Assembly: GCA_910575755.1 (NCBI GenBank)
Contig: CAJTFO010000004.1
Location: forward strand, 140,494-204,493
Direction: 5' to 3'
DNA length: 64,000 nt
Source of the DNA: Desulfovibrionaceae bacterium
GTDB lineage: Bacteria; Desulfobacterota; Desulfovibrionia; Desulfovibrionales; Desulfovibrionaceae
Both the position numbers and the translations under genes were made by a program. Shown piece by piece: positions 53,736 through 62,883 of this stretch. Below the pieces are notes generated by a model that was not told where the DNA came from, made no database searches, and saw nothing but the letters and a program-made list of their open reading frames with translations. The stretch's first letter is position 1, and each line of letters begins with the position of its first letter.

Positions 53736-55997
53736 CTACATGCCCTTGAACGGGTTGGGGCCCAGGGCCGTGATGCGGGCCACGAAGCCGTCGATCAGAT
53801 CGGGCACCTTGTCATATTCGTCAATGGCCACTTCCAGCTGATCCACACGCTCGGGCTGCACGCCCAGACGGTTGAGCGTCTCGGCGATGTTTTCCTTGCG
53901 GCGGTTGCAGATTTCAGAGCCTTTCACAAAGTGACACTGATAGTCATCGCCATATTTGCAGCCCAGCAGCATCACGCCGTCAAAGCCCTTGCTCATGGCG
54001 TCAGACACCCAGATGGCGTTGACCGAGCCCAGGCAGCGCACCGGGATGACGCGGCAATACGGACTCCAGGCCTTGCGGCGCATGCCGGCCATATCCAGGG
54101 CCGGGTAGGCGTCGTTTTCACAGGCAAGAATCAGGATGCGCGGGCCTTCCTTCTTGAAATCCTTGGGCACCTGAACCTCTCGGATCATGGAACCGATCTG
54201 GTCTATATTGTAGTTGGCGAAGGAGATCACGCGTTCGGGGCAGGCGCCGAAGCAGGTGCCGCAACGACGGCAGCGGGCCGGATTGGGCTTGGGCGTGCCT
54301 TTTTCGTCGTCGTCCAGAGCGCCGAAGGGGCATTCCTCGGTGCAGCGCTTGCACTGGGTGCAGCGCACAAAGTTGAACACCGGGTAAGAGCGGTCGCCGG
54401 AACGCGGATGCACGGCCACGCCGTGCCCGGCCGCCTCAATGCACTGCACGGCCTTGAGCACCGCGCCGCGGGCGTCCTCTTCGCAGGCGTCCATGGTCAG
54501 GGGCTGACGCACGCAGCCCGCCGCGTAGACGCCGGTGCGCCGGGTCTCATAGGGGAAGCAGATGTAATTGGAATCCGCAAAGCCGTCAAAGAGATCCAGA
54601 TCCGGGAAGTCCGGCCCCTGACGATAGGCGAAATTCACGGTCACGTCCTTGGCCGTGGTGGGCACCAGGCCCGTGGGCACGACCACCATATCCACGTCCA
54701 GATCGAAATCCATGCCCAGCAGGGTATTTTTGCAGGCCACCACCATGCGATCCCCGTGATCACGGATTTCGGTCACGTCGGCCTTGGTCATCATCACGCC
54801 CAGACGGTTCTGCATCTTCTTGTAGAAGCGCTCCAGAATGCCGGGCACGGTCATGTCCTTATAAAGGATGAAAGCCTGGGTGGCGTCGTCGGTTTTTTCA
54901 CAGATGGTGTTGGCCAGCCGCAGCATGCCCACGCTGTTCACCGCGTTGGAATACTGAAGGTGTTTGATGCTTTCCAGATCTTCCTTGACAAAGGGCTTGG
55001 CCTCGCCCTCTTCCGGAGCGGGCTTGGCGGCCTCGGCCGGCGCTTCGGCGGTTTCCTCGGCGGCCTTGCGCACGGCCTCCTCGGCCAGGGTGGTATCCAG
55101 CACAAAGGCGATGCGTCGGGCAGTCACCTGACCGGCCGCCAGCATTTTGCCGAACTGCGCCGCATGCACTACCATGGGGCTCACGCCCAGGCCCATGGGA
55201 GCCAGGTATTTTTCATCCAGCGGCGTCCAGCCGGTGGCCAGAACCACCGCGCCCACCTGCACAGTCACCGGCCCGCCGCTGGTGGCGATGACAGCCGTGA
55301 ATTCGCCGGGCTGCCCTTCCAGTTTTTCCATACGGGCGTTGCAGTGCACCGTGATGCTCTTGTCGCCCGTGACCTTTTCGATCTTGGCGGCCAGATTGAC
55401 GGGCTGCTTGTCGGTCCACAGCGGTCCCAGGGGCGAACCGGTGGGAATATTGCAGGCCGCGCCGCCCAGCTTTTCGGCTTTTTCCACCAGCACCACTTCA
55501 TAGCCGGTGGCCGCCGCCTCGGCGGCGGCGGTCAGCCCCGTCCAGCCGCCGCCAATGACCAGAATGCGGGGCACGCCCTTGATAGCGGCGGAATCGGGCA
55601 CTTCGCTCTTCTGCAGCTTGACCACGCCCATGTTCACATAGTCGCGGGCCATGAGGGTCAGCAGTTCCGGCGCTTCTTCGCTGTCCACCGGGCTGTTGTC
55701 CGGATTTCTGTAGGCCAGCACGCACTGTTCGCGCAGGTTCACATGCTCCACCTGGACAGAAAAGCGGTAGAGGTCGCCGTCCACGCGCGGCGAAGCGCCG
55801 CAGAGCAGCACCCCGTCCAGGCTCTGGGTCTCAATATCGGCCCTGATTTCGTCCACCGCCTCCGCCAGTAGGGGAACAACCTTGACCACAGCTGTGAGAT
55901 CGCCCCACTTGTCGCGCGTTTGGGCGGCCAGGGCCTCCACGTCGAGGCCTCCGCCGATATTCTGCAGGTCAAAATAGACGCCAATTTTACCGGCCAT
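53736..55997 (-). CDS. qmoB: Quinone-interacting membrane-bound oxidoreductase subunit B
   Basis: A 753 aa HdrA-like flavoprotein. The FAD Rossmann motif VIGGGWTGLTAAAEAAATGY is internal, followed by two ferredoxin sites (CTQCKRCTEECPFGA, CRRCGTCFGACPERVI) and a C-terminal MvhD-like domain (GVMLLGCKYGDDYQCHF). It works with QmoA and QmoC. It begins 5 bases after qmoA. Confidence 0.95.
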   Translation of the reverse strand: MAGKIGVYFDLQNIGGGLDVEALAAQTRDKWGDLTAVVKVVPLLAEAVDEIRADIETQSLDGVLLCGASPRVDGDLYRFSVQVEHVNLREQCVLAYRNPDNSPVDSEEAPELLTLMARDYVNMGVVKLQKSEVPDSAAIKGVPRILVIGGGWTGLTAAAEAAATGYEVVLVEKAEKLGGAACNIPTGSPLGPLWTDKQPVNLAAKIEKVTGDKSITVHCNARMEKLEGQPGEFTAVIATSGGPVTVQVGAVVLATGWTPLDEKYLAPMGLGVSPMVVHAAQFGKMLAAGQVTARRIAFVLDTTLAEEAVRKAAEETAEAPAEAAKPAPEEGEAKPFVKEDLESIKHLQYSNAVNSVGMLRLANTICEKTDDATQAFILYKDMTVPGILERFYKKMQNRLGVMMTKADVTEIRDHGDRMVVACKNTLLGMDFDLDVDMVVVPTGLVPTTAKDVTVNFAYRQGPDFPDLDLFDGFADSNYICFPYETRRTGVYAAGCVRQPLTMDACEEDARGAVLKAVQCIEAAGHGVAVHPRSGDRSYPVFNFVRCTQCKRCTEECPFGALDDDEKGTPKPNPARCRRCGTCFGACPERVISFANYNIDQIGSMIREVQVPKDFKKEGPRILILACENDAYPALDMAGMRRKAWSPYCRVIPVRCLGSVNAIWVSDAMSKGFDGVMLLGCKYGDDYQCHFVKGSEICNRRKENIAETLNRLGVQPERVDQLEVAIDEYDKVPDLIDGFVARITALGPNPFKGM

Positions 55998-56002
55998 GCC
56001 GC

Positions 56003-57238
56003 CTACCTCCCTTTCACCGTTTGTACCGCCTTCAGGGCGGCGGCTGTGCCGGACTGAGCCGAGCGCGTCACATCCAGAGGCATGCGCGCGCAACCGGCCG
56101 CGAAAATGCCGGCCTCCTCGCCGCCAGCAATAAAGCCGTCTTCATCCAGCGGCACGGGCAGCGGGGGATTTTCGCCGGCCAGCGAGGGCTGCATGCCTGT
56201 GGCCAGCACCACGAGATCATAATCCAGGGTCAGTTTTTCGCCGCGCACGGCGTCCTCCACAGTAAGACGCACCCTGTCGCCCTCGGCCTGAACCGCGTCG
56301 GCCGCCTTGCCCTTGACAAAACGCACGTTGGGCAGGGCTTTGACCTTTTCCAGCACGTTCACATAACGGCCCGGAGCCCGCAGATCAATGTAGTAGACGG
56401 TGATCAGGCTTTCAGGATTCTGTTCGGCCAGGTACAGGCAGTGTTTGAGCGTGGCCATGCAGCAGATGTACGAACAGTAGTTCAGATGATTCTGGTCACG
56501 CGAGCCCGCGCACTGCACAAAAGCCACATTGTGGGGGGCGCGACCGTCCGAAGGCCGGACAATGCGGCCGCTGGTGGGGCCAAAAGGCGAAGCCAGGCGT
56601 TCCAACTGCATGTTGGAAACGCAGTTTTTTACCGAACCCGCGCCCAGATTGGTCAGCCGGGTCACGTCATAGGGCTTCCAGCCCGTGGCCACCACAATGG
56701 CGCCCACGTTAAGCTCAATTTCACGCTCTTGCTCTGTGAGGTCGAGAAATTTGTTGCCCGCCACCCGCGCCGCGTCGGCCTTGGACAGGGTGGACGGGTC
56801 CAGCACATAGCGACCGGGGAAGGCAAAGGGCATGGATTTGTACAGGCCCTTGCGCCCGCAAAGTCCCAGATCAAATTCGCTGGGGCTTTGGCCCTCCAGG
56901 GTGGAGGCCAGCAGGCTGAAATCCACATTGTGCGGCGCGGTGCGGCGCGGGCTCAGGCGGACCCGCACGCTGTAATCGCCCTTGCGGCCCGTGAGCCCGA
57001 CAACTTCGGCCAGGGTCAGGCATTTGATGCGCGGATTTTTCCTGATGCGCTGGAACTGGATTTCCAAGCCGCAGGAGGGGGGACAGAGTTTGGGGAAATA
57101 TTTGTTGAGCTGAGCCACGCGGCCGCCGAGCCAGGGCGACTTTTCGACGATATAGACGTCGTGGCCCAGTTCCGCCGCTTCAATGGCGGCTGTGAGGCCT
57201 GAAAAGCCGCCGCCCACGACGAGAATGGCATTGGACAT
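56003..57238 (-). CDS. qmoA: Quinone-interacting membrane-bound oxidoreductase subunit A
   Basis: A 411 aa HdrA-like flavoprotein with the N-terminal FAD motif VVGGGFSGLTAAIEAAELGH. Characteristic later regions include QCAGSRDQNHLNYCSYICCM. It contacts AprBA and passes electrons from QmoBC. It starts 248 bases after aprA, with a hairpin between. Confidence 0.95.
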   Translation of the reverse strand: MSNAILVVGGGFSGLTAAIEAAELGHDVYIVEKSPWLGGRVAQLNKYFPKLCPPSCGLEIQFQRIRKNPRIKCLTLAEVVGLTGRKGDYSVRVRLSPRRTAPHNVDFSLLASTLEGQSPSEFDLGLCGRKGLYKSMPFAFPGRYVLDPSTLSKADAARVAGNKFLDLTEQEREIELNVGAIVVATGWKPYDVTRLTNLGAGSVKNCVSNMQLERLASPFGPTSGRIVRPSDGRAPHNVAFVQCAGSRDQNHLNYCSYICCMATLKHCLYLAEQNPESLITVYYIDLRAPGRYVNVLEKVKALPNVRFVKGKAADAVQAEGDRVRLTVEDAVRGEKLTLDYDLVVLATGMQPSLAGENPPLPVPLDEDGFIAGGEEAGIFAAGCARMPLDVTRSAQSGTAAALKAVQTVKGR

Positions 57239-57443
57239 CCTGGATATCCTCCTGCGTTGTTAGCGGCTGAAGAAGGAAAACCGGCCTCCCGCCGCGGGAA
57301 AAAAGAGGGCGGGCCACAAGGCCAACCCTGACAGATGCCGGCTCCGAAAAAGCAAGCCGCGCCACGGAACCCGCGCGGCCGCCGGAACCGGCGTATGCCG
57401 CTTTCCATGAACGGCCCCGCGCGCCGGAACACCGGCAAGGGGC

Positions 57444-57467
57444 GGGGGCGGCCCGATGGCCGCCCCC
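57444..57467 (-). terminator. Hairpin between aprA and qmoA
   Basis: Perfect 10-bp arms GGGGGCGGCC and complement around CGAT, 20 bases after the aprA stop. It has no T tract, so partial attenuation between aprBA and qmoABCD is more likely than full termination. Confidence 0.6.
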
Positions 57468-57486
57468 TGATGGTCAGTGCCGCCGA

Positions 57487-59475
57487 CTAGTCGGGGATGA
57501 TCTGGTAGTAGGGCTTCTTGAAGATCTTGGTCTCGCCGGTGGCGGGATCGTACTTGGAGTTCACGAAGCACTTCCACTTGCTGTCGTCCAGACCCATGAA
57601 GTCGGCGCGATAGTAGAAGCCGGGGTAGCGGGATTCCTCACGGAAGGCGATGTGCTGCATGTGCAGACGCACAGTCCAGAGGCGATGGTAGTTTTCCCAG
57701 CAGCGCAGCAGCTCGTGCAGGTCACGGGCGGCCAGCTTCTGGGAGTCCTCTTCCATCATGCCCAGCAGATCAAAGCCCGTGTCCAGCAGGGCCTTGGAGG
57801 TGGTGTAGTAGGTGCCCACGCCGCCGCCGTATTCATCGGTGCACTTGACAAGGCGCATCATGAAGTTCTTGGGCGTGATGTAGTTGGGGTTAACCACCGG
57901 ATCGGTGGAGGCGTCCTTGCCTTCCATGTAGTTGTAGTAAGGACGGTAGATAAGCTTTTTCAGTTCGTCGGCGCTTTCCTTGAAATCAGGCGCGTAGTCC
58001 TTGTGGTCCAGGCACCAGCGCACCATCTGCTTGCCGGCGATGCGGCCTTCGGCGTGCGAACCGGAGGAGAACTTGTGGCCGGAAGCGCCCACGCCGTCGG
58101 CGCAGGTGAACAGGCCTTCCACGGTGGTCATGCGGTTGTAGACCTTGCCGTTGGAAGCCTTGACCTTGTAGTCGTCGGGAACCCAGGCTTCGTCCGGACC
58201 GGACACCCAGATGCCGCAGCAGCCGGAGTGCGAACCGAGCAGGTAGGGCTCGGTGGGCATGATTTCGGAACCGCGTTCCTCAGGAGCGGTGTTGGTGGCG
58301 GCCCACAGGTTGGCCTGGCCCACACACATGTCGAGGAAGTCTTCCCAGGCTTCGGACTCAAGGTCTTTCTGCTCTTCCTCGTTCAGCGTGGCGAAGGTGT
58401 TCAGCAGGGCGGTCTTGGTGTCCATGTAGATGGGGCCGCGGCCTTCGCGCATTTCGCGCAGCATCATGTGGTTGCGCAGGCAGGTGGGGATGACGTGCCC
58501 CTTGGCGTAGCCGCGGTCCTCGTAGGGCTTCAGCATGGCCTTGTTGGTGGAGCAGTAGTCTTCGCCCTTGGAGTTGGTGGCCTTGGCCTTGAACAGCAGG
58601 AACCAGGCGCCCACCGGGCCGTAACCGTCCTTGAAGCGGGCGGGCACGAAGCGGTTTTCCATCATGGTCATTTCGGCGCCGACCTGAGCGCACATGGTAT
58701 AGGTGGAACCGGCGTTCCACACGGGATACCAGGCGCGGCCCATGCCCTCGCCGGTGGAGCGGGGGCGGTACACGTTCACCGCGCCGCCGGCGGCCACCAT
58801 GATGGCATTGGCTTTGAAGATGTGCACTTCGTTGGCGCGCAGGTTGAAGCCCACGGCACCCGCGACGCGGTTGGGGGTATTTTTGTCAAGCAGCAGCTTC
58901 ACGATGAAGATGCGCTCCATGATCCGGTCCTCGCCCAGGGCGTTCTTGGCCGCTTCGGCCACGATGCACTTGTAGGATTCGCCGTTGATCATGATCTGCC
59001 AGCGGCCGGAACGCACGGGCTTGTCGCCCTTGCGCAGGGACTTGCCGGCGGCCTTGGCGGCGGCGCCGTTCAGGTTGTGGCCGTCGTCGGCCTTGATCCA
59101 GCAGGGCAGGCCCCAGTCTTCAAACAGATGCACGGAGTCGTCCACATGACGGCCCACGTCAAAGATCAGGTCTTCGCGCACCAGGCCCATAAGGTCGGTG
59201 CGAACCATGCGCACATAATCGTCGGCGCTGTTCTCGCCCAGATAGGTGTTGATGGCGGAGAGGCCCTGCGCCACGGCGCCGGAGCGTTCCAGCGCGGCTT
59301 TGTCGCAGAGCATGATTTTCAGACCGTGCTTGTCGCCCCAGCGCACGGCTTCATAAGCGACGCCGCAAGCGCCCATGCCGCCGCCCACGATGAGCAGGTC
59401 AACCGCATGTTCTTTCACTTCGGGTTCGCTGATGGCTACGCCCTTGTTCGCTTCCTTAACGGGAATCATCGGCAT
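57487..59475 (-). CDS. aprA: Adenylylsulfate reductase alpha subunit
   Basis: A 662 aa FAD enzyme that reduces adenosine phosphosulfate to sulfite and AMP, the second step of dissimilatory sulfate reduction. The FAD motif is LLIVGGGMGACGVAYEAVRWG; substrate-channel motifs such as SGRWQIMINGESYKCIVAEA and the long C-terminal domain are intact. It starts 37 bases after aprB. Confidence 0.97.
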   Translation of the reverse strand: MPMIPVKEANKGVAISEPEVKEHAVDLLIVGGGMGACGVAYEAVRWGDKHGLKIMLCDKAALERSGAVAQGLSAINTYLGENSADDYVRMVRTDLMGLVREDLIFDVGRHVDDSVHLFEDWGLPCWIKADDGHNLNGAAAKAAGKSLRKGDKPVRSGRWQIMINGESYKCIVAEAAKNALGEDRIMERIFIVKLLLDKNTPNRVAGAVGFNLRANEVHIFKANAIMVAAGGAVNVYRPRSTGEGMGRAWYPVWNAGSTYTMCAQVGAEMTMMENRFVPARFKDGYGPVGAWFLLFKAKATNSKGEDYCSTNKAMLKPYEDRGYAKGHVIPTCLRNHMMLREMREGRGPIYMDTKTALLNTFATLNEEEQKDLESEAWEDFLDMCVGQANLWAATNTAPEERGSEIMPTEPYLLGSHSGCCGIWVSGPDEAWVPDDYKVKASNGKVYNRMTTVEGLFTCADGVGASGHKFSSGSHAEGRIAGKQMVRWCLDHKDYAPDFKESADELKKLIYRPYYNYMEGKDASTDPVVNPNYITPKNFMMRLVKCTDEYGGGVGTYYTTSKALLDTGFDLLGMMEEDSQKLAARDLHELLRCWENYHRLWTVRLHMQHIAFREESRYPGFYYRADFMGLDDSKWKCFVNSKYDPATGETKIFKKPYYQIIPD

Positions 59476-59512
59476 AATGGTTTCTCCTTATCGCACTAGC
59501 GGTTGCAGCGGC

Positions 59513-60001
59513 TTAACGACCGTGTTCCATGCAGGTGAAGACCTTGTCGGCTTCGGACACGTCGAACTTCTTGCCCAGGACTTCCTTGGGGGTGGCCAGA
59601 GCCTGTTCGGTGAACAGCAGTTCATCTTCCAGGTTGGCGCCTTCGGGATGGCCGTCAAAGGGCTTGATGGAGCCTTCGGGCGTGGTGCGAATGGGGAACT
59701 TGAAGCGTTTCACGTTGCCGTTGCGGAACTTGACTGTCCACATGATGGAGTCGGCCGAGCGCATGGGGATACAGGTGCCGCCCATGGGCGCGAAGTCCGC
59801 GTAGGGACGGGCCGTGATGGCGCCCTGCGGGCAGATTTTCACGCAGGAGTAGCATTCCCAGCAAGCGTCCGGTTCCTGGTTGTAGGCCTTCATTTCCTCG
59901 GGATCGAGGATCATCAGGTCGTTGGGGCAAATGTACATGCAGGCCGTCTTTTCGCCACCCTTGCAGCCGTCGCATTTGGACGGATCGACAAACGTCGGCA
60001 T
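59513..60001 (-). CDS. aprB: Adenylylsulfate reductase beta subunit
   Basis: A 162 aa ferredoxin-like subunit with two 4Fe-4S clusters: CDGCKGGEKTACMYICPND and CWECYSCVKICPQGAI. The C-terminal tail wraps the alpha subunit. It passes electrons from QmoABC to the AprA flavin. First gene of the apr-qmo block. Confidence 0.97.
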   Translation of the reverse strand: MPTFVDPSKCDGCKGGEKTACMYICPNDLMILDPEEMKAYNQEPDACWECYSCVKICPQGAITARPYADFAPMGGTCIPMRSADSIMWTVKFRNGNVKRFKFPIRTTPEGSIKPFDGHPEGANLEDELLFTEQALATPKEVLGKKFDVSEADKVFTCMEHGR

Positions 60002-60051
60002 ACGTATCCTCCAACTCTTAAAGTGTTAAAAACAGTTTGCCAAGCCCTCGG

Positions 60052-60091
60052 CGAGGCGTGCGCGACCCTTGCCGGTGCGTCGCGTGCCTCG
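60052..60091 (-). promoter_or_regulatory. Stem-loop in the apr leader
   Basis: Arms CGAGGC and GCCTCG with a second paired stretch GTCGC/GCGAC inside. It lies in the predicted leader about 50-90 bases upstream of the aprB start and could affect mRNA stability or translation. Confidence 0.45.
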
Positions 60092-60122
60092 GGAAAAAAA
60101 TGGGGATTCATGGCTTGCGCAT

Positions 60123-60152
60123 TTAGTAACAAGCGAGTGCGGTTTGCGTCAA
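60123..60152 (-). promoter_or_regulatory. Predicted sigma-70 promoter of aprBA-qmo
   Basis: On the minus strand TTGACG (60147-60152) and TACTAA (60123-60128) are 18 bases apart, about 120 bases upstream of aprB. The rest of the 370-base gap up to 60371 has no gene that I recognise. Confidence 0.6.
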
Positions 60153-60371
60153 GCCCCTTTTGCAAAATTTCGCGGCTCCTTTATAGCATCCTGTCCCGCA
60201 AAGCCTGAATTTTCAATGCCTGGAGCCTCTTCGGAAAAATGAGGCTGCCTGAACTTCCCTGTGGATTTTTCCCGCCCGGACGACCAGGGCCGCTTGCCAG
60301 CGGACGCGTTTCGGGCTAACAGGCTTGCGCAGACAAAATCCGCTGCGCGCGTTTTCCGCAAAGGACAGAGC

Positions 60372-62120
60372 ATGACCGAGCACTCCCACGATACCCGCCC
60401 CCGCCGCCCTTTGCGGGAGGTGGTCAGCAACATTGACCGCGATATCCTGCACCTGCTGCTGCGCCGCCACAACCTGCTGGCGCGCATGCACAACAGCAAG
60501 GGCTTCCTGGACCCGGCCGAGGAAAAGGCCCTGCGCGAATCCTGGGAGGCCGCCGTCTCCCGCGTGAGCCGCGACGCCCGCCTCTCGGGCCGCTTTTTTT
60601 CATTGATGCAGGAGGTGGAGTTTCTGCCCCGCCCCAGCGCCCAGCGCGATGAAGGCGAAGGCGACGAGGGCGGGCAGGCCGCCGGCGCGGAACGCCGCCA
60701 GGCCTTCAACCTGGCCCCGGCCCTCAGGCCCGTGCGTGTGGTCATGCCCGCGCCCCTGGCCTGCCGGACCACGCGCGCCTGGCTCATGCTGGCCGCGGCT
60801 TCGGGCCAGGCCTTGCGCATTGAGCCATGCCTGATGAACGACCCCATTGTGGACTGCGTGAAAGCCCTCAACCAGCTCGGCGCGGGTCTTACCCGCGAAG
60901 AATGCGGCGTCGCCGCCCGCGAAACGTCGCCCGCTGGCGCGCCGGACAAGGTGCTGCATGTGGGCGACAGCGCCTGGAATTTCTTTTTGCTGCTGGGTCA
61001 TTATCTGGGCCGTCCCTCGCGGGCCAAGTTCACCGGAGAAACAGGCCTCAAACTGGCGGATTTCTCTGCCGTGCGGCGTTTTCTGCCCTCTCTGGGCGCG
61101 CGGCTTGTGCATGTGGTGCCCAAAAGCGACGGCCTGCCCGCGCGTCTGGAATGCTCCGGCATTCTGCCGGATGTAGTGACGCCGCCCGCCGATGCGCCGG
61201 CGGAGCTGGCCGAGGGCATTTTGCTGGCCGCCCCCTTCTATGAGCGCCCTCTGACGCTGGATCTGAGCGCGCACCCGCGCCAGCGCATGATCCTCGCCCG
61301 TGTGCTGCCCATTCTGCGCGCCGCGGACGCGGACATCAGCGTGCTGGAAGGCCGCGTCCGCGTTACGCCCGGTCCCCTCCGCCTGCCCGCGCGGCCCCGG
61401 CTGCCCCTGGAACCGGAACTGGCCGTCTTTTTGCTGGCGCTGCCTCTGGTTCTTTCCGGAGAAACCCGTCTGGACGGCGACTGGCCGCAATGGCCGGAAG
61501 CCCAGGCTGTCTGGGAACTGCTCCAGGCTCTGGGGCTGGCTCTGCACCGCGAGGAATCTGGCGAGGGCAGGCAGGGAGGCGCGGTACGCGCCCATGCCGC
61601 CGCCCCCCTGAAGCGCGCTGCACTTACTGCGCTGCCCGACGGACTTCTGGCCGCCCTGCCCTCAGACTGGGCGCCGCTGCCTGTGGCCCTGGCCGCCTGC
61701 GCGGCCTTGCGCGGCGGCGAGGCAAGCCTGCCAGAGCTGCCCGGCGCGGACATGAACGAAGTGACCAGCTTTCTCCATGCCGTGGGTCTGGAGCGGAATG
61801 TCGAAGGCGCTTTGTGCAAAACAGCACAAGACGCGCCCCAGCAAAGTGCCGCTCAGGTCTGGAACGCCCCTTCGCCGGTCTGGGCTCTGGCCCTGGCTCT
61901 GGCCGCCTGCGCGCGCGACGGGCGCAACCAGGGTTTCCGCCTGGGCAATCCCGGCATTATGACCGGCCTGTTCCCGGCTTTCTGGACGCTGTACAACGCC
62001 CTGCCCGAACCGGCGGTCAAAAGGGCCGCCGCCGGCAATGCGCAGGCCGCGCCCGCGCGGCGACGGATCATCACCACCGCCGTGGCCGTGCCGCCGGAAC
62101 TCAAGGAAACAGACTACTGA
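60372..62120 (+). CDS. Chorismate mutase-like domain fused to a degenerate EPSP synthase-like domain
   Basis: A 582 aa protein. Residues about 15-90 resemble an AroQ chorismate mutase (VVSNIDRDILHLLLRRHNLL, then NSKG and KALRESWEA, which keep the Arg, Lys and Arg-Glu positions). Residues about 115-575 follow the two-lobed EPSP synthase pattern, but the catalytic motifs are lost: the PGSKS site reads APLACRT, the NSGT site reads DSAWNFF, and the late DHR region is absent. So the second domain is probably not an EPSP synthase. It stands divergent from aprBA, outside any aro cluster. Function unknown; a regulatory or new activity is possible. Confidence 0.75.
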   Translation: MTEHSHDTRPRRPLREVVSNIDRDILHLLLRRHNLLARMHNSKGFLDPAEEKALRESWEAAVSRVSRDARLSGRFFSLMQEVEFLPRPSAQRDEGEGDEGGQAAGAERRQAFNLAPALRPVRVVMPAPLACRTTRAWLMLAAASGQALRIEPCLMNDPIVDCVKALNQLGAGLTREECGVAARETSPAGAPDKVLHVGDSAWNFFLLLGHYLGRPSRAKFTGETGLKLADFSAVRRFLPSLGARLVHVVPKSDGLPARLECSGILPDVVTPPADAPAELAEGILLAAPFYERPLTLDLSAHPRQRMILARVLPILRAADADISVLEGRVRVTPGPLRLPARPRLPLEPELAVFLLALPLVLSGETRLDGDWPQWPEAQAVWELLQALGLALHREESGEGRQGGAVRAHAAAPLKRAALTALPDGLLAALPSDWAPLPVALAACAALRGGEASLPELPGADMNEVTSFLHAVGLERNVEGALCKTAQDAPQQSAAQVWNAPSPVWALALALAACARDGRNQGFRLGNPGIMTGLFPAFWTLYNALPEPAVKRAAAGNAQAAPARRRIITTAVAVPPELKETDY

Positions 62121-62164
62121 CCTCTGCTTGCAAAAGTGGACGTCAGAAAATCCGTTGATCCACA

Positions 62165-62264
62165 GCATTTCTCGATTGAATCTGTTCGCCGCCATTTCGT
62201 TGGGCGCGCTTGTCCGTTTGCGCGGCCAACAGGGCATTTACCCGATTTCATCGGATAACTGTCT
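62165..62264 (-). repeat. Dispersed repeat element, copy D
   Basis: Read on the minus strand it has the hairpin (62231-62264), then CTGTTGGCCGCGCAAACGGACAA, a short spacer, then GGCGGCGAACAGATTCAATC and GAGAAATGC. The same blocks in the same order make up copy B at 23453-23598. Confidence 0.7.
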
Positions 62265-62306
62265 CAATTCTGCCGCCCTGTTCTGAAAGTCGGGCACAAA
62301 CGAAAA

Positions 62307-62336
62307 GCCCCGTCCGAGGTCTGCACCGGGCGGGGC
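62307..62336 (-). terminator. Terminator of the PEBP-like gene
   Basis: Arms GCCCCGTCCG and CGGGCGGGGC around a 10-base loop (one G-T pair), followed by TTTT on the minus strand; 29 bases after the stop codon. Confidence 0.75.
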
Positions 62337-62365
62337 CTTGGTCACGAAAGGCATGGACGCGGGGC

Positions 62366-62794
62366 TTATTCCTGAGTAAAATGGTACAGCCGCACGGCCA
62401 AGGGCTGCATGCTGTCCTTGCTCATGGCCGAAACCACAAAGGCATAGTCCCGGCTCTGGCCCGCCGGCGGGCAGGGGCCGCGGTAATGCCGGGTCAGGCC
62501 GCCCTCGGGGATGATGCCCGAACCGTCATTGGCCCAGGAACCGCCGCCGAAGAAGCGCTCCTGCTCGCCGTACTCCACCAGGCGCACGTCAAAGGACTGC
62601 GTGCCGGCGGGCATGTCGGCGACAAGAATTTCAGGGGAAATGCGCGAACAGCGATGCACGTCGCGCAAGGTGACGGTAATGGACATTCCCTGCTCCTGCT
62701 CCGTTTTTTGGGCGGCGCAGGCGGGCAGCAGCAAGATGACCAAAAGCGCGGGCACAAAAAGCCGCGCTGTTTTTACGAACATGTTCAGACGCAT
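62366..62794 (-). CDS. Putative lipoprotein of the PEBP (YbhB/YbcL) family
   Basis: A 142 aa protein with a lipoprotein signal ending LLLPAC (Cys at about residue 26). The mature part contains the late PEBP motif as TRHYRGPCPPAGQSRDYAF and a SPEILV-like beta stretch. PEBP proteins bind small anionic ligands; bacterial roles are unclear. GGAGG is 6 bases upstream of the start. Confidence 0.75.
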   Translation of the reverse strand: MRLNMFVKTARLFVPALLVILLLPACAAQKTEQEQGMSITVTLRDVHRCSRISPEILVADMPAGTQSFDVRLVEYGEQERFFGGGSWANDGSGIIPEGGLTRHYRGPCPPAGQSRDYAFVVSAMSKDSMQPLAVRLYHFTQE

Positions 62795-62883
62795 TCAGAG
62801 CCTCCAATGGAGATTGCATTCTTTAGCACAGCAAAGCTATAACCAATACTCATGACGAAGACAACAACCATCAGGAGTCCCCT

